DNA of 64,000 nucleotides from Amaricoccus sp047275745. GTDB taxonomy: Bacteria; Pseudomonadota; Alphaproteobacteria; Rhodobacterales; Rhodobacteraceae. This document shows, piece after piece, positions 16,253 to 25,140 of the stretch. A program made the position numbers and the translations under genes. The stretch is taken from NCBI RefSeq assembly GCF_047275745.1, contig NZ_JBKQWU010000017.1, positions 1 through 64,000 on the forward strand. Reading direction: 5' to 3'. The notes below the pieces were generated by a model. That model saw only the letters and a list, made by a program, of their open reading frames with translations, did no database searches and was not told the origin of the DNA. Numbering within the stretch: the stretch's first letter is position 1; every line of letters begins with the position of its first letter.

Positions 16253-18427
16253 TTACCGGGTCACGTCCTCGATCATGGCGCGGAATTCGGCGCAGACCTG
16301 GGCGTCGGAGGAGCGGTCGGCGACCTGGGCCATGATGTCGCGCGCGCGCGCCCAGTCCGGCCCGCCGAAGGCCGAGGCGACGCGGGCCATGTCGTATTCG
16401 AGCTGCGGGATGCCCGTGCCGCCGACATAGAAGGGGTAGTCGTCGCCGAGATACTGCGGCGCGTCCTCGTCATCGCGCCCGACCACCACGACCGCGCCGG
16501 CGCGCGCGGCGGTGAAACCCTTCAGGAAGGGTTTCCAGCCGTCATGCGCCTTGGAGCGCCGCACGATCCAGTGGCAGTTGTAGCGCGGCAGGAGCGCGAT
16601 CCAGCTCATGTCGACATTCGCGGTCTCGAGCGGGACCATGTCGATCATGTTGCGCAGGCTCTCGGGCAGGACCGTGTTGGAGCGGAAGCCGAAATAGGCG
16701 GTGCGCGGCCGGTCCGAGGGCGGCGTGCTCGGCGGGATCTCGGAATTCACGTGATGGGTGACGTGATAGATCCGCGTCGCGGGGAAGAGCCGTGCGAGAT
16801 CGTGGGTCTGGCGGTTCGAGACGCCCATGATCGCATCGGTCGCCGCGACCTTCTCCTCGCTCGGCAGCCGGTCGTCCCAGCTGCCGATGACCGCGCGGTT
16901 GCGGCGGCGGAGCGTCTCGAGCGCCTCGGCCGAATGGGTGTCGAGCGCACCCTTGGTGACGATCACCACCCGGTCGCGGAGCGCGCCGATGTCGCTCGTG
17001 TAGACCATGTCGATCGCATCGGGGTAGCGCGCGGCGACCATCTCGCTCAGCTGCCTGCCGCGCAGGATGGTCGAGGCGGAATTCGCGAAGGATTCCGCGT
17101 AGAGGAAGGCGACGCCGAGCGGCCGGCCAGAGATGGGGCCGGAGGTTGGGCCTGGGATCGGGCCGGAAACCGGACCCGGCGTCTCCCGCGGCCGTGGCGG
17201 CGGCTTCGGGAAGCGCCGGGCGGTGAAGGCATTGTAGGAGGCCGGGCCGAGCGCCGCGGGCAGGAGGCGCGCCGGCCCCGGAGCGCGGTCGGCGTCGGGG
17301 ACGCCGTCCCGGATCTCCGCTTCGGCGCGCGCCGCCCAGGGCCGCGCCGGATCGTGCAGCGCCGCGTAGAGGCTGATCTCGTCGAAGCCGGGCGCCCGCG
17401 AGAAGTTCTCCCACCAGGCCGCCGTCACGGCCGTGACCTCGGGCACGCCATGGCGGCGCCAGATCATCCCGGTGTCGCAGAGGCCCCGGTCGCGCGGCAC
17501 GCCGCGGTCGTCGCAGTCGCGTGCCTGGGCGAGCACCCGCTCCCGGGTCACGCCGGGGCGGGCGAGGTCGCCGTTGACGAGCACGCGCTCGGCGAGATCA
17601 TGCCAGTCGGCCCCGCCGCTGTGCCGCCACAGCGCGAAATCCGATGGCTGGAGCCAGCGCAGGAGCATCGTGTGGAGATTGCCGACGAGCGCGCGGTCGG
17701 GGCGGATGTAGAGCGAGGCCTCCGCGTCCGGCGCGGCTTCGGCCAGCGCCTCGCAGGGGTGGACGCGGGCCCAGGCATCGGCCAGGTCCGGGGCGACGGG
17801 CGGGATCAGGCGATGGGTTTCCCAACCCGCGACCGAGTGATCCCCCTGTAGATCCCCCGGGAGATCCTCGCGGTCGGTCAGCAGGATGAAGCGCGGTCCG
17901 ACCGGCTTCTGGAACAGGGGCGCGGGCAGCGCCTCGGCGCCGAAGGCGGTGGTATAGACGACGATCCGGCGCGCCAGCTCCGGGTCGAGGAAGCTCGGGC
18001 GCGTGGGCGCGGGCAGGGTGGGCCAGATGGCCGGATCGAGCCGGCGGCGCAGGAGCTCGCCGGCGGCGCCCCGGGTCGCGCGCGCCTTTCCGGTGAAGAG
18101 CGGCGCCGCCTTCTCCCAGCCCCGGCTCCGCGCCGTCAGGACCGCCTCGGCCTGGGCGAGGAAGGCATTGCCGGGCGCCACGCGCCGGGCCTTCGAGACC
18201 AGGCGGAGCAGGCGGCCGGGATCGGCCAGGCCGATCCGGCTCAGGCCCTTCATGCCCTGGGTCCCGAACCGGGACGGCGCGCGGCGCGCGGCCGCGAGGG
18301 TATCGGCCGTCGTCTCCGCGATCACCGCCCAGATCCGCCGCCGGATCTTGCGGCCGAGCGGGATTCGCGCCGAGGCCGGTCCCGGGATTGGTCCCGGGGG
18401 TGTTGGTCCTGGGGCCGGGGCCGTCAT
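16253..18427 (-). CDS. Large two-domain glycosyltransferase-like protein
   Basis: The 724-residue protein has an N-terminal helical region (about 20-150). A first domain (about 160-400) carries segments such as RFILLTDRED and GLCDTGMIWRRHG, followed by a WWE...DEISLY ending, all like DUF616/TOD1-type proteins. A second domain (about 430-710) begins VAFLYAESFANSAS and contains SWDDRLPSEEK, YHVTHHVNSE and GGTGIPQLEYDMARV, suggesting a GT-B-like fold. The domains are joined by a low-complexity linker of (V/I)SGPI-PGPT repeats (about 413-428). I chose the ATG at 18427; GTG or ATG codons further up to 18466 are also in frame. Substrate and activity are unknown. It is divergent from the LhgO-like gene. 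Confidence 0.75.
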   Translation of the reverse strand: MTAPAPGPTPPGPIPGPASARIPLGRKIRRRIWAVIAETTADTLAAARRAPSRFGTQGMKGLSRIGLADPGRLLRLVSKARRVAPGNAFLAQAEAVLTARSRGWEKAAPLFTGKARATRGAAGELLRRRLDPAIWPTLPAPTRPSFLDPELARRIVVYTTAFGAEALPAPLFQKPVGPRFILLTDREDLPGDLQGDHSVAGWETHRLIPPVAPDLADAWARVHPCEALAEAAPDAEASLYIRPDRALVGNLHTMLLRWLQPSDFALWRHSGGADWHDLAERVLVNGDLARPGVTRERVLAQARDCDDRGVPRDRGLCDTGMIWRRHGVPEVTAVTAAWWENFSRAPGFDEISLYAALHDPARPWAARAEAEIRDGVPDADRAPGPARLLPAALGPASYNAFTARRFPKPPPRPRETPGPVSGPIPGPTSGPISGRPLGVAFLYAESFANSASTILRGRQLSEMVAARYPDAIDMVYTSDIGALRDRVVIVTKGALDTHSAEALETLRRRNRAVIGSWDDRLPSEEKVAATDAIMGVSNRQTHDLARLFPATRIYHVTHHVNSEIPPSTPPSDRPRTAYFGFRSNTVLPESLRNMIDMVPLETANVDMSWIALLPRYNCHWIVRRSKAHDGWKPFLKGFTAARAGAVVVVGRDDEDAPQYLGDDYPFYVGGTGIPQLEYDMARVASAFGGPDWARARDIMAQVADRSSDAQVCAEFRAMIEDVTR

Positions 18428-18536
18428 GGTCCGGGAAGTGCCGGGAAGATCTGGCGGGGAAATCATCGACCTCGGAACCCTATTGTCACATCGCTGCCGG
18501 TTTATCGGCGGCGGAAGGCAAGTTGCAAAGCGGTAC

Positions 18537-18575
18537 TCATGGTGATCGGCGAAAACTGACGTTCATGGTTATCGG
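18537..18575. promoter_or_regulatory. 13-bp direct repeat in a divergent promoter region
   Basis: TCATGGTGATCGG (18537-18549) and TCATGGTTATCGG (18563-18575) differ at one base and are 26 bases apart. A related TTTATCGG lies at 18501. The array sits between two divergent genes and could bind a regulator on one face of the helix. Confidence 0.4.
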
Positions 18576-18686
18576 ATAATCGCGGGTGTGACAAACCGGC
18601 GCGGGATTTGACTTCCCCCCCGCGAACGGGCTGATGGGCGCCCGAAGACGGGACCGGAAACGAGGGCCGGAAGGAGAAGGACGGGG

Positions 18687-19796
18687 ATGGAGCGGACGGA
18701 TTGCCTCATCGTGGGCGCGGGCGTGATCGGGCTCGCGGCGGGGCGGGCGCTGGCGCGCGCGGGCCGCGAGGTGATCGTGCTCGAAGCCGAGGAGATGATC
18801 GGCGTCCATACGAGCGCGCGCAATTCCGAGGTGATTCACGCCGGCATCTACTATCCGGCGGATTCTGCCAAGGCGGAATTCTGTGTGCGCGGCCGCGAGA
18901 TGCTCTACGACTATGCCGCGAAGCGCGATGTGGCGCACAGCCGGCTCGGCAAGATCATCGTCGCGACCGAGGAATCCCAGACCGCCCGGCTCGAGGGAAT
19001 CGCCGCCCAGGCGCGGGCCAATGGCGTCGCCGATCTCGTCGCGCTCGACCGGGCCGATCTCGCCCGGCTGGAGCCCCGGCTCCGCGGGGTCGCGGGGCTG
19101 CTCTCGCCCTCGACGGGCATCATCGACAGCCATGGGCTGATGCTGAGCCTCCGGGGCGAGATCGAGGCGGCGGGCGGGGCGATCGCCTTCGGAAGCCGCT
19201 TCGTCGCCGCCCGGCCTCTCCCGGGGGAAAGCGGGTTCGCGGTCACGGTCGAGAGCGGCGGCGAGACCATGACCCTCGCCGCCGACCGGCTCGTCAACGC
19301 CGCCGGGCTCTTCGCGGGCGAGGTGGCCGCGACGATCGAGGGGCTCGATCCCGCGCATCGCCGCGAGATCCACTACTGCAAGGGCAACTACTTCTCCTCC
19401 GCCGCGCGGGTCCCGTTCCGCCATCTCATCTATCCGGTGCCCGAGCGCGACGGGCTCGGCGTGCATCTGACGCTCGATCTCGCGGGGCAGGGCCGGTTCG
19501 GCCCGGATACCGAATGGGTCGAGGCGATCGACTACGAGCTCGATCCCGCCCGGGGCGCGGGGTTCTACGCGGCGATCCGGACCTATTGGCCGGATCTGCC
19601 CGACGGGGCGCTCGCCCCCACCTATGCCGGCATCCGGCCGAAGCTCGCGGGACCGGGCGGGGCGGCGACCGATTTCCGGATCGAGGGGCCGGAGACGCAC
19701 GGGCTCGGCGGCCTCGTCAATCTCTTCGGCATCGAGAGCCCGGGGCTCACCTCCTGCCTCGCGATCGGCGAGGCGGTCCGCGACCGGCTCGCCTGA
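18687..19796 (+). CDS. FAD-dependent oxidoreductase, LhgO-like
   Basis: This 369-residue flavoprotein has the N-terminal dinucleotide motif VGAGVIGLAAGRALA and the DAO-fold segments HTSARNSEVIHAG and KGNYFSS. The ending NLFGIESPGLTSCLAIG matches L-2-hydroxyglutarate oxidase/dehydrogenase (LhgO, YgaF). It would oxidise an L-2-hydroxy acid to the 2-oxo acid using membrane-delivered electrons or oxygen. A good ribosome site (GGAAGGAGAAGG) precedes the ATG. Its place in a polysaccharide locus is odd, since no step of sugar synthesis needs it. It may clear by-products, or simply be a neighbour. Confidence 0.85.
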   Translation: MERTDCLIVGAGVIGLAAGRALARAGREVIVLEAEEMIGVHTSARNSEVIHAGIYYPADSAKAEFCVRGREMLYDYAAKRDVAHSRLGKIIVATEESQTARLEGIAAQARANGVADLVALDRADLARLEPRLRGVAGLLSPSTGIIDSHGLMLSLRGEIEAAGGAIAFGSRFVAARPLPGESGFAVTVESGGETMTLAADRLVNAAGLFAGEVAATIEGLDPAHRREIHYCKGNYFSSAARVPFRHLIYPVPERDGLGVHLTLDLAGQGRFGPDTEWVEAIDYELDPARGAGFYAAIRTYWPDLPDGALAPTYAGIRPKLAGPGGAATDFRIEGPETHGLGGLVNLFGIESPGLTSCLAIGEAVRDRLA

Positions 19797-19979
19797 CCTC
19801 CGGGGCGCGCGCGCCCGCGGGATCTCGCGGAAGACAGGGAAAGCGGGCAGGGGAGAGGCGGGGTCGGCCCTTCAATTCCCGAACCCGGAGTTCGTCCCCC
19901 CGCGAATCCGATGCCCGCGCGCGGGGGGTCCCGGTCCCTTCCCCGGCGCGGTATACGGCCGGGAAGCGAGGAGGCCCCG

Positions 19980-20510
19980 ATGAAATTCCACGACACAGAG
20001 CTCGCCGATGCGCGGCTGATCGAGCCGGAACGCCATTCCGATGATCGCGGGTATTTCGCCCGCGTCGCCTGCGTGGCGGAATTCGCCGCCGCCGGGATCG
20101 AGGCGGACTACCCGCAGGCGAGCGTCTCGCACAATGCCCGCGCCGGCACGCTCCGGGGCATGCATTTCCAGCGCCCGCCCCATGCCGAGGCCAAGGTGGT
20201 GCGCGTGACCCGGGGCGCGGTCTTCGACGTGATCATCGATCTCAGGCCGGAGAGCCCGACTTTCCGCCGCTGGCAGGGGTTCGAGCTTGGCGTGGAGAAC
20301 GGGCGCATGCTCTATATCCCGAAGGGCTTCGCGCATGGGTTCCAGACGCTCGAGGACGCGACGGACATGCTCTATCTCATCACGCCCGCCTTCGTGCCCG
20401 GCCATGGCGACGGGGTCCGCTTCGACGACCCGGCCTTCGCCATCGACTGGCCGCGGCCGGTCAGCGTGATCGCGGAGAAGGACCGGAGCTGGCCGCTCTT
20501 CGAAGGGTAG
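19980..20510 (+). CDS. RmlC-family sugar 3-epimerase, variant active site
   Basis: The 176-residue cupin belongs to the dTDP-4-dehydrorhamnose 3,5-epimerase family. GTLRGMHFQ carries the catalytic histidine and YIPKGFAHGFQTLED is the conserved second strand pair. The family's DYYAP loop, intact in the paralogue at 25141, reads PAFVP here, so phenylalanine replaces the catalytic tyrosine position. This suggests a mono-epimerase or altered specificity. Lying near rfbF, it may act on a CDP- rather than dTDP-linked 4-keto sugar; that is inference. GCGAGGAGG precedes the ATG. It converges on the SDR gene through a hairpin at 20524. Confidence 0.88.
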   Translation: MKFHDTELADARLIEPERHSDDRGYFARVACVAEFAAAGIEADYPQASVSHNARAGTLRGMHFQRPPHAEAKVVRVTRGAVFDVIIDLRPESPTFRRWQGFELGVENGRMLYIPKGFAHGFQTLEDATDMLYLITPAFVPGHGDGVRFDDPAFAIDWPRPVSVIAEKDRSWPLFEG

Positions 20511-20523
20511 GCGGGGGGCCGGA

Positions 20524-20543
20524 GGGCGGACATCTGTCCGCCC
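20524..20543. terminator. Hairpin at a convergent junction, second copy
   Basis: GGGCGGAC-ATCT-GTCCGCCC forms a perfect 8-bp stem between the convergent epimerase and SDR genes. It matches the hairpin at 9642-9657. Confidence 0.6.
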
Positions 20544-20586
20544 CCAAGGGTGTCCGGAAGCGGGCGGCCCGATGCCCGCGCCCCTG

Positions 20587-21624
20587 TCAGACCGTCCCGG
20601 GTGTCGTCCAGTAGAGCGTCGGGTCGATCTGATTCGTCGCGCGCAGGTGCTTGATCTCGCGGAGCCGCGTATAGGGCTCGGCCTCGAACATCTCCCGGGT
20701 GAGACCGATCCACTCGAACATCGCGCGAAGCTGGCGCGCGCCGCGCTCGGCGGTCCAGGAGGTCTCGAAATCCGGCATGTGCTCGCGGATCTTCGCGAAG
20801 GAGACGCGGTAGCTGCGCGTGTCGCCGCCCGAGTCGCCGATCGTGAGCGCGCAGCCCGGGAAGGTCTTCGCGACGATCTCGGCGATCTCGCGGATGCGGT
20901 AGTTCTCCGAATCGGCGCCGACGTTGAAGCTCTCGCCCGCCACCGCGTCGCGCGGCGCCTTGAGCGCGCAGAGCATCGCCTGGCAGATGTCATCGATATG
21001 GACGATCGGCCGCCAGGGCGAGCCGTCGGAGGTCATCCGGATCTCGCGGATCGTATGGGCGAAGCCCGCGAGGTTGTTGAGGACGATGTCGAACCGCTGC
21101 CGGGGCGAGGCGCCATAGGCGGTGGCGTTGCGCATGAAGACCGGGGTGAAGGTCTCGTCGGTCAGGTCCCGCACGTCCCGTTCGACCAGGATCTTGCATT
21201 TCGCATAGGCGGTCTGGGGCGCGAGTTCGCTCTCCTCGGTGCGCATCTCGTCGCCGCCCGCGCCATAGGTCGAGCAGGAGGAGGCGTAGATGAAGCGCTT
21301 CACCCCCGCCGCGCGCGCCTTGGTGGCGAGCGCGACCGAGCCCTTGTGGTTGATGTCCATCGTCAGCCCCGGATCGTTCTCGCCGATCGGGTCGTTCGAC
21401 AGTTCGGAGAGATGCACGACCGCGTCGAAACCCTCGAGATCGGAAGCCTCGATCCGGCGCAGGTCCTTCGAGACCACGCGGGGGCGGGTCCGGCCGTCGT
21501 CGAACAGCCAGCCGCGGCGGTAGTAGCCGGTATCGATGCCGGTCACGTCATGGCCGGCCTCGATCAGCTTCGGACCCATGATCGCGCCGATATAGCCGTC
21601 GGCGCCGGTGAGAAGGACTTTCAT
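20587..21624 (-). CDS. NAD-dependent sugar epimerase/reductase (extended SDR)
   Basis: The 345-residue protein is an extended short-chain dehydrogenase acting on a nucleotide sugar. It has TGADGYIG at the NAD site, SSCSTYG with the catalytic serine and YAKCK (YxxxK). Proteins starting MKVLLTGADGYIG with a GYYRRGWL segment commonly sit beside glucose-1-phosphate cytidylyltransferase and an RmlC-like protein. They probably reduce or epimerise the CDP-4-keto-6-deoxy sugar. The rfbF gene lies 109 bases upstream on the same strand, so both are likely one transcript. The exact product is unknown. Confidence 0.85.
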   Translation of the reverse strand: MKVLLTGADGYIGAIMGPKLIEAGHDVTGIDTGYYRRGWLFDDGRTRPRVVSKDLRRIEASDLEGFDAVVHLSELSNDPIGENDPGLTMDINHKGSVALATKARAAGVKRFIYASSCSTYGAGGDEMRTEESELAPQTAYAKCKILVERDVRDLTDETFTPVFMRNATAYGASPRQRFDIVLNNLAGFAHTIREIRMTSDGSPWRPIVHIDDICQAMLCALKAPRDAVAGESFNVGADSENYRIREIAEIVAKTFPGCALTIGDSGGDTRSYRVSFAKIREHMPDFETSWTAERGARQLRAMFEWIGLTREMFEAEPYTRLREIKHLRATNQIDPTLYWTTPGTV

Positions 21625-21733
21625 CGTTCGAAATCTCGGTATGGTTTGTGATCTTTTTCAGGGAAGGGCGCACCGGGAAGGGTGCGCCCGGGAAGGGATG
21701 CGCCGGGAAAGAGTGCGCCGGGGAAGGGTGGCG

Positions 21734-22540
21734 TCACTCGGCCGCGTTCGCCTTCGGGGCGGGACGGTCCCAGATCCGCCAGGGGGCGTCGCCGCTGTCC
21801 CAGAGTTCCTGCAGCACATGCTTGTCGCGGAGCGTGTCCATGTTCTGCCAGAAGCCGGAATGGTGATAGACCGAGAGCTGGCCCGCCTCGACGATCCGGC
21901 GCAGCGGCTCGTGCTCCCACATGTCCTCGTCGCCGTCGATGTAGTCGATGACTTCCGGCTCGCAGACGAAGAAGCCGCCGTTGATCAGATGGCCGTCCGT
22001 CGCGCTCTTCTCGCGGAAGCCCTTCACGCGTTTCGTGTCGGTGGAGAAATCGAGCGCGCCGAAGCGGCCCGGCTGCTGCACCGCCGTCACGGTCGCGAGC
22101 GTGCCCTCGGCCTTGTGGAACTCGATGAGCCTGGTGATGTCGATGTCGCTCACCCCGTCGCCATAGGTGAGGCAGAAGGCCTCGTCGCCGAGATAGTCGC
22201 GCACCCGTTTCAGCCGGCCGCCGGTCATCGTCTCGAGCCCGGTATCGGCGAGGGTGACGCGCCAGGGTTCGGAGGCGACGCGGTGGACCTTGACCGAATT
22301 GTCGGAGAGGTCGATCGTCATGTCGTTGGCGCGGTGGAACAGGTCGAGGAAATAGCGCTTGATCAGGTGGCCCTTGTAGCCGCAGCAGATCACGAAGTCA
22401 TTGAGCCCGTGGGCGGAATAGATCTTCATGATGTGCCACAGGATCGGCATCGAGCCGATCTCGACGAGCGGCTTCGGCAGGACCGTGGTTTCCTCGCTGA
22501 TCCGGGTGCCGTAACCGCCGGCGAAAATAACGACCTTCAT
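21734..22540 (-). CDS. rfbF: Glucose-1-phosphate cytidylyltransferase
   Basis: This 268-residue enzyme makes CDP-glucose from CTP and glucose-1-phosphate, the entry to CDP-deoxysugars. It has the nucleotidyltransferase signature GGYGTR followed by the LPKPLVEIG lysine loop, TYGDGVSDID with the metal-binding aspartate, and INGGFFVCEP. Length and motifs match RfbF closely. Translation starts at MKVVIFAGG. The next enzyme of the pathway, CDP-glucose 4,6-dehydratase, is not in this window, although downstream-type enzymes are (SDR here, C-methyltransferase at 60221). A 494-base divergent region lies upstream. Confidence 0.94.
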   Translation of the reverse strand: MKVVIFAGGYGTRISEETTVLPKPLVEIGSMPILWHIMKIYSAHGLNDFVICCGYKGHLIKRYFLDLFHRANDMTIDLSDNSVKVHRVASEPWRVTLADTGLETMTGGRLKRVRDYLGDEAFCLTYGDGVSDIDITRLIEFHKAEGTLATVTAVQQPGRFGALDFSTDTKRVKGFREKSATDGHLINGGFFVCEPEVIDYIDGDEDMWEHEPLRRIVEAGQLSVYHHSGFWQNMDTLRDKHVLQELWDSGDAPWRIWDRPAPKANAAE

Positions 22541-23034
22541 CGATAACCCTTCTACTTGTACTCAGGTACGGGCGGCCGGGTTGGCGGCGGATGTCCCGCG
22601 CAGCCAGTCACCCCCGGTTTCCGGGGCGGCGGATTCAATTCTCCGAACACCGATCGGCGCCACGATACAGTTACACCCCTCGCACCCCGACGCGGCGAAG
22701 CCGACGCGATCACCCTGGGCCGATCTGCCACGAATTTTCGTGAGCGAGGCGATTCTAGCACAGGCCGAGGGACGAGGAACAGTCCTCCCGGGGGGTGGCA
22801 GGCCCGGAACGAACCAACATGGCAAACGGCGCCGGTCCGGAAAAATGGTGGAGCGGGTGGCTTTCAGACTGGCGGGTTTCCGCTGGTGAGACTTATATCG
22901 TAATCGCGATGGTCGCCGACTCGCTCGCCGACACGTTGCCGCACGACCGAACGATAAGATCCGTTATGTTGTTCAGGGCCTCCCGGAAGGCGATCCGGCG
23001 GCCCGCGTGAACCGAGTGCCCGGGAGACATCGCC
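22541..23034. other. Divergent intergenic region upstream of rfbF and the acyltransferase gene
   Basis: These 494 bases have no supported gene. They include CACGA-ATTT-TCGTG at 22729-22742 and a lower-GC patch TATATCGTAATCGCG near 22895 that could hold the acyltransferase promoter. Otherwise nothing recognisable. Confidence 0.5.
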
Positions 23035-24936
23035 TTGAAATATCGCGCTGAGATCGACGGCCTGCGGTCGCTTGCCATCCTGCCGGTCCTGGCCTTCCAC
23101 GCCGGGATCGAACGGCTTTCGGGCGGGTTCACCGGCGTCGATGTCTTCTTCGTCATCTCGGGCTTCCTGATCACGAAGATCATCCTCGACGAGATCAACG
23201 ATCCCGCCGGCAACCGCTTCTCGATCCTCGAATTCTACAAGCGCCGGATCCTGCGTATCCTGCCCGCGCTCTCGATCGTGGCGCTCTCGACCGCGCTCGC
23301 CGCCTGGGCGATCATGCTGCCGAACGAGTTCCGCGCGGCGGGGAAAAGCATCGTCGCGACCGCGCTCTTCCTCTCGAACGTCTATTTCTGGCGCACCTCG
23401 GGCTATTTCGCCGACGCGGCTGAGCTGAAGCCGCTCCTGCACACCTGGAGCCTCGCGGTCGAGGAGCAGTTCTACGTCTTCTTCCCGATCATGCTCATGA
23501 TCGTCGCCCGGTTCCTCGGGCGGAGGTTCCTCCTCTGGATCGGGCTCATGGTCGCGGTCTCGCTCGCGCTCTGCGTCGCGCTGACGCCGAAGGACCCGAC
23601 CACCGCCTTCTTCCTGCTGCCGACCCGGATCTGGGAGCTCGGCCTCGGCGCGCTGATCGCCGCGGGCGGCGTGCCCCGGGTCGGGTCGGAGCGCGCCCGG
23701 GGCCTGCTCGCCTGGGCGGGGATCGGGCTCATCGCCTTCGGCGTGCTGGCGCTGAGCGAGGCCGATCCCTTCCCGGGCTGGAACGCGCTCTATCCGGTCC
23801 TCGGCGCCGGACTCGTGATCGCCTATGGCGCGGGCACTTCCGCGGGCGCCCTGCTCTCGACCGCGCCGCTCGTCTATGTCGGGCGGATCTCCTATTCGCT
23901 CTATCTCTGGCACTGGCCGGTGATCGTCTTCTACCGGCTGGCCTGGAAGAACGTCTTCGGCCCCCTCGACATCGCCCTCGTCATCGCCCTCTCCTGGCTT
24001 CTCGCCGATCTCTCCTACCGCCTCGTCGAGCAACCGTTCCGGACCCGGTCCATCCGGCTCCTCCCGGCGCCCCGGGTGGTCCTGGCGGGTGTCGCCTGTC
24101 TCGCGGGCTTTCTCGCGCTCGGCGGTCTCATCACCGCCACCGGGGCGAAATGGCGGAACTATCCGCCCGAGGTGCTGCGCGTCGCCGCCTATACCGACTA
24201 CAAGGACACCGCCGATTACGCCTATCAGTTCGGCGCGGGCGACGGCTGCTCGGTCTCGGGCTATACCAACGGCGACGGGTTCGACCGGGCGAAATGCCTC
24301 GCGACCGAGCCCGGCAAGCCGAACTATCTCGTCGTCGGCGACAGCCACGCGGGCGCGGTCTGGCGGGCGATCGCGCTCGCCTGGCCGGAGGCGCATTTCA
24401 TCAAGGCCTCGATCAGCGGCTGCCGCCCCGTGCTCGATGCCGAGGGCGAGGCGCCCTGCCGCGATCTCATCAACCACATCCATCGTGATTTCGTGCCGCG
24501 CGCCGGGCTCGACGGGGTGATCCTGGTCGGGCGCTGGCGCGCGAGCGACTTCCCGAAGATGGCGCCGACGCTCGAACATCTGAAATCAGTGACCGGCGAG
24601 ATCGTGGTCTTCGGCCCGACCGTCGAATATGCCGGGGAATTCCCGCTCCTGCTCGCGCGCGAGAAGCTGAGCGGCGTCGACGGCGTGACCGAGGCGGCGC
24701 GCGACCCGAGCAAGAAGGGTCTGAGCGACCGGCTCGGCGAGATCGTCCGCGCCGAAGGCGTCGACTATGTCCCGGTCTATGACGCGATCTGCCCCGGTGG
24801 CGACTGCGCCGAGACCACGGCCGAGGGCGTGCCGCTGCAGTTCGACTATGGCCATCTGACGCTCCCGGGCGCGCAGCTCCTCATCGCGCGGGTCCAGGAC
24901 CAGCTGCGTCTCGGGGACGGGCGGGCCGGGGGATAA
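23035..24936 (+). CDS. OafA-type O-acyltransferase with C-terminal SGNH domain
   Basis: The 633-residue protein joins an acyltransferase-3 membrane domain (about 1-370, roughly ten helices) to a periplasmic SGNH domain. The AT3 part has the R-X10-H motif (Arg11, His22) and the VEEQFYVFFP segment. The SGNH part has GDSH (435-438) as the nucleophile block and DYGH (604-607) as the Asp/His pair. Such proteins move acetyl groups across the membrane onto polysaccharide, as OafA does on Salmonella O-antigen. The start is a TTG preceded by GGGAGAC. It stands alone, between rfbF and the second RmlC gene. O-acetylation is the most likely function. Confidence 0.92.
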   Translation: MKYRAEIDGLRSLAILPVLAFHAGIERLSGGFTGVDVFFVISGFLITKIILDEINDPAGNRFSILEFYKRRILRILPALSIVALSTALAAWAIMLPNEFRAAGKSIVATALFLSNVYFWRTSGYFADAAELKPLLHTWSLAVEEQFYVFFPIMLMIVARFLGRRFLLWIGLMVAVSLALCVALTPKDPTTAFFLLPTRIWELGLGALIAAGGVPRVGSERARGLLAWAGIGLIAFGVLALSEADPFPGWNALYPVLGAGLVIAYGAGTSAGALLSTAPLVYVGRISYSLYLWHWPVIVFYRLAWKNVFGPLDIALVIALSWLLADLSYRLVEQPFRTRSIRLLPAPRVVLAGVACLAGFLALGGLITATGAKWRNYPPEVLRVAAYTDYKDTADYAYQFGAGDGCSVSGYTNGDGFDRAKCLATEPGKPNYLVVGDSHAGAVWRAIALAWPEAHFIKASISGCRPVLDAEGEAPCRDLINHIHRDFVPRAGLDGVILVGRWRASDFPKMAPTLEHLKSVTGEIVVFGPTVEYAGEFPLLLAREKLSGVDGVTEAARDPSKKGLSDRLGEIVRAEGVDYVPVYDAICPGGDCAETTAEGVPLQFDYGHLTLPGAQLLIARVQDQLRLGDGRAGG

Positions 24937-24988
24937 CGCGGCGGGTAACGCGGGCGAATACGGGGCTTTTCCCCGCGCTCCAGTCCCT

Positions 24989-25058
24989 GTGGGATTTTTC
25001 CCACCCCTCCCCCACGTGATTTCGCGCGCCCTTGCGGGGCGGCGCGGGATATCCCACA
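24989..25058. promoter_or_regulatory. Two related inverted repeats (TGTGGGA / TCCCACA half-sites)
   Basis: GTGGGA-TTTT-TCCCAC (24989-25004) and GGGATATCCC followed by ACA (25046-25058) share half-sites. They lie 85-150 bases upstream of the RmlC gene. The first could also be a hairpin ending the acyltransferase transcript. Confidence 0.4.
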
Positions 25059-25140
25059 AGAGGGGCGGCGCGCGCCCCGGGGCCGTCCCGAACGGTGACG
25101 GCGCATGGGATGGCGGCGTCGAGGCGGAGAAACGAGTACG

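Noticed and set aside
22556..22903. Small plus-strand frames of about 100 codons upstream of the acyltransferase gene
   Set aside because: Overlapping frames on both strands with no recognisable fold and no clear start signals.
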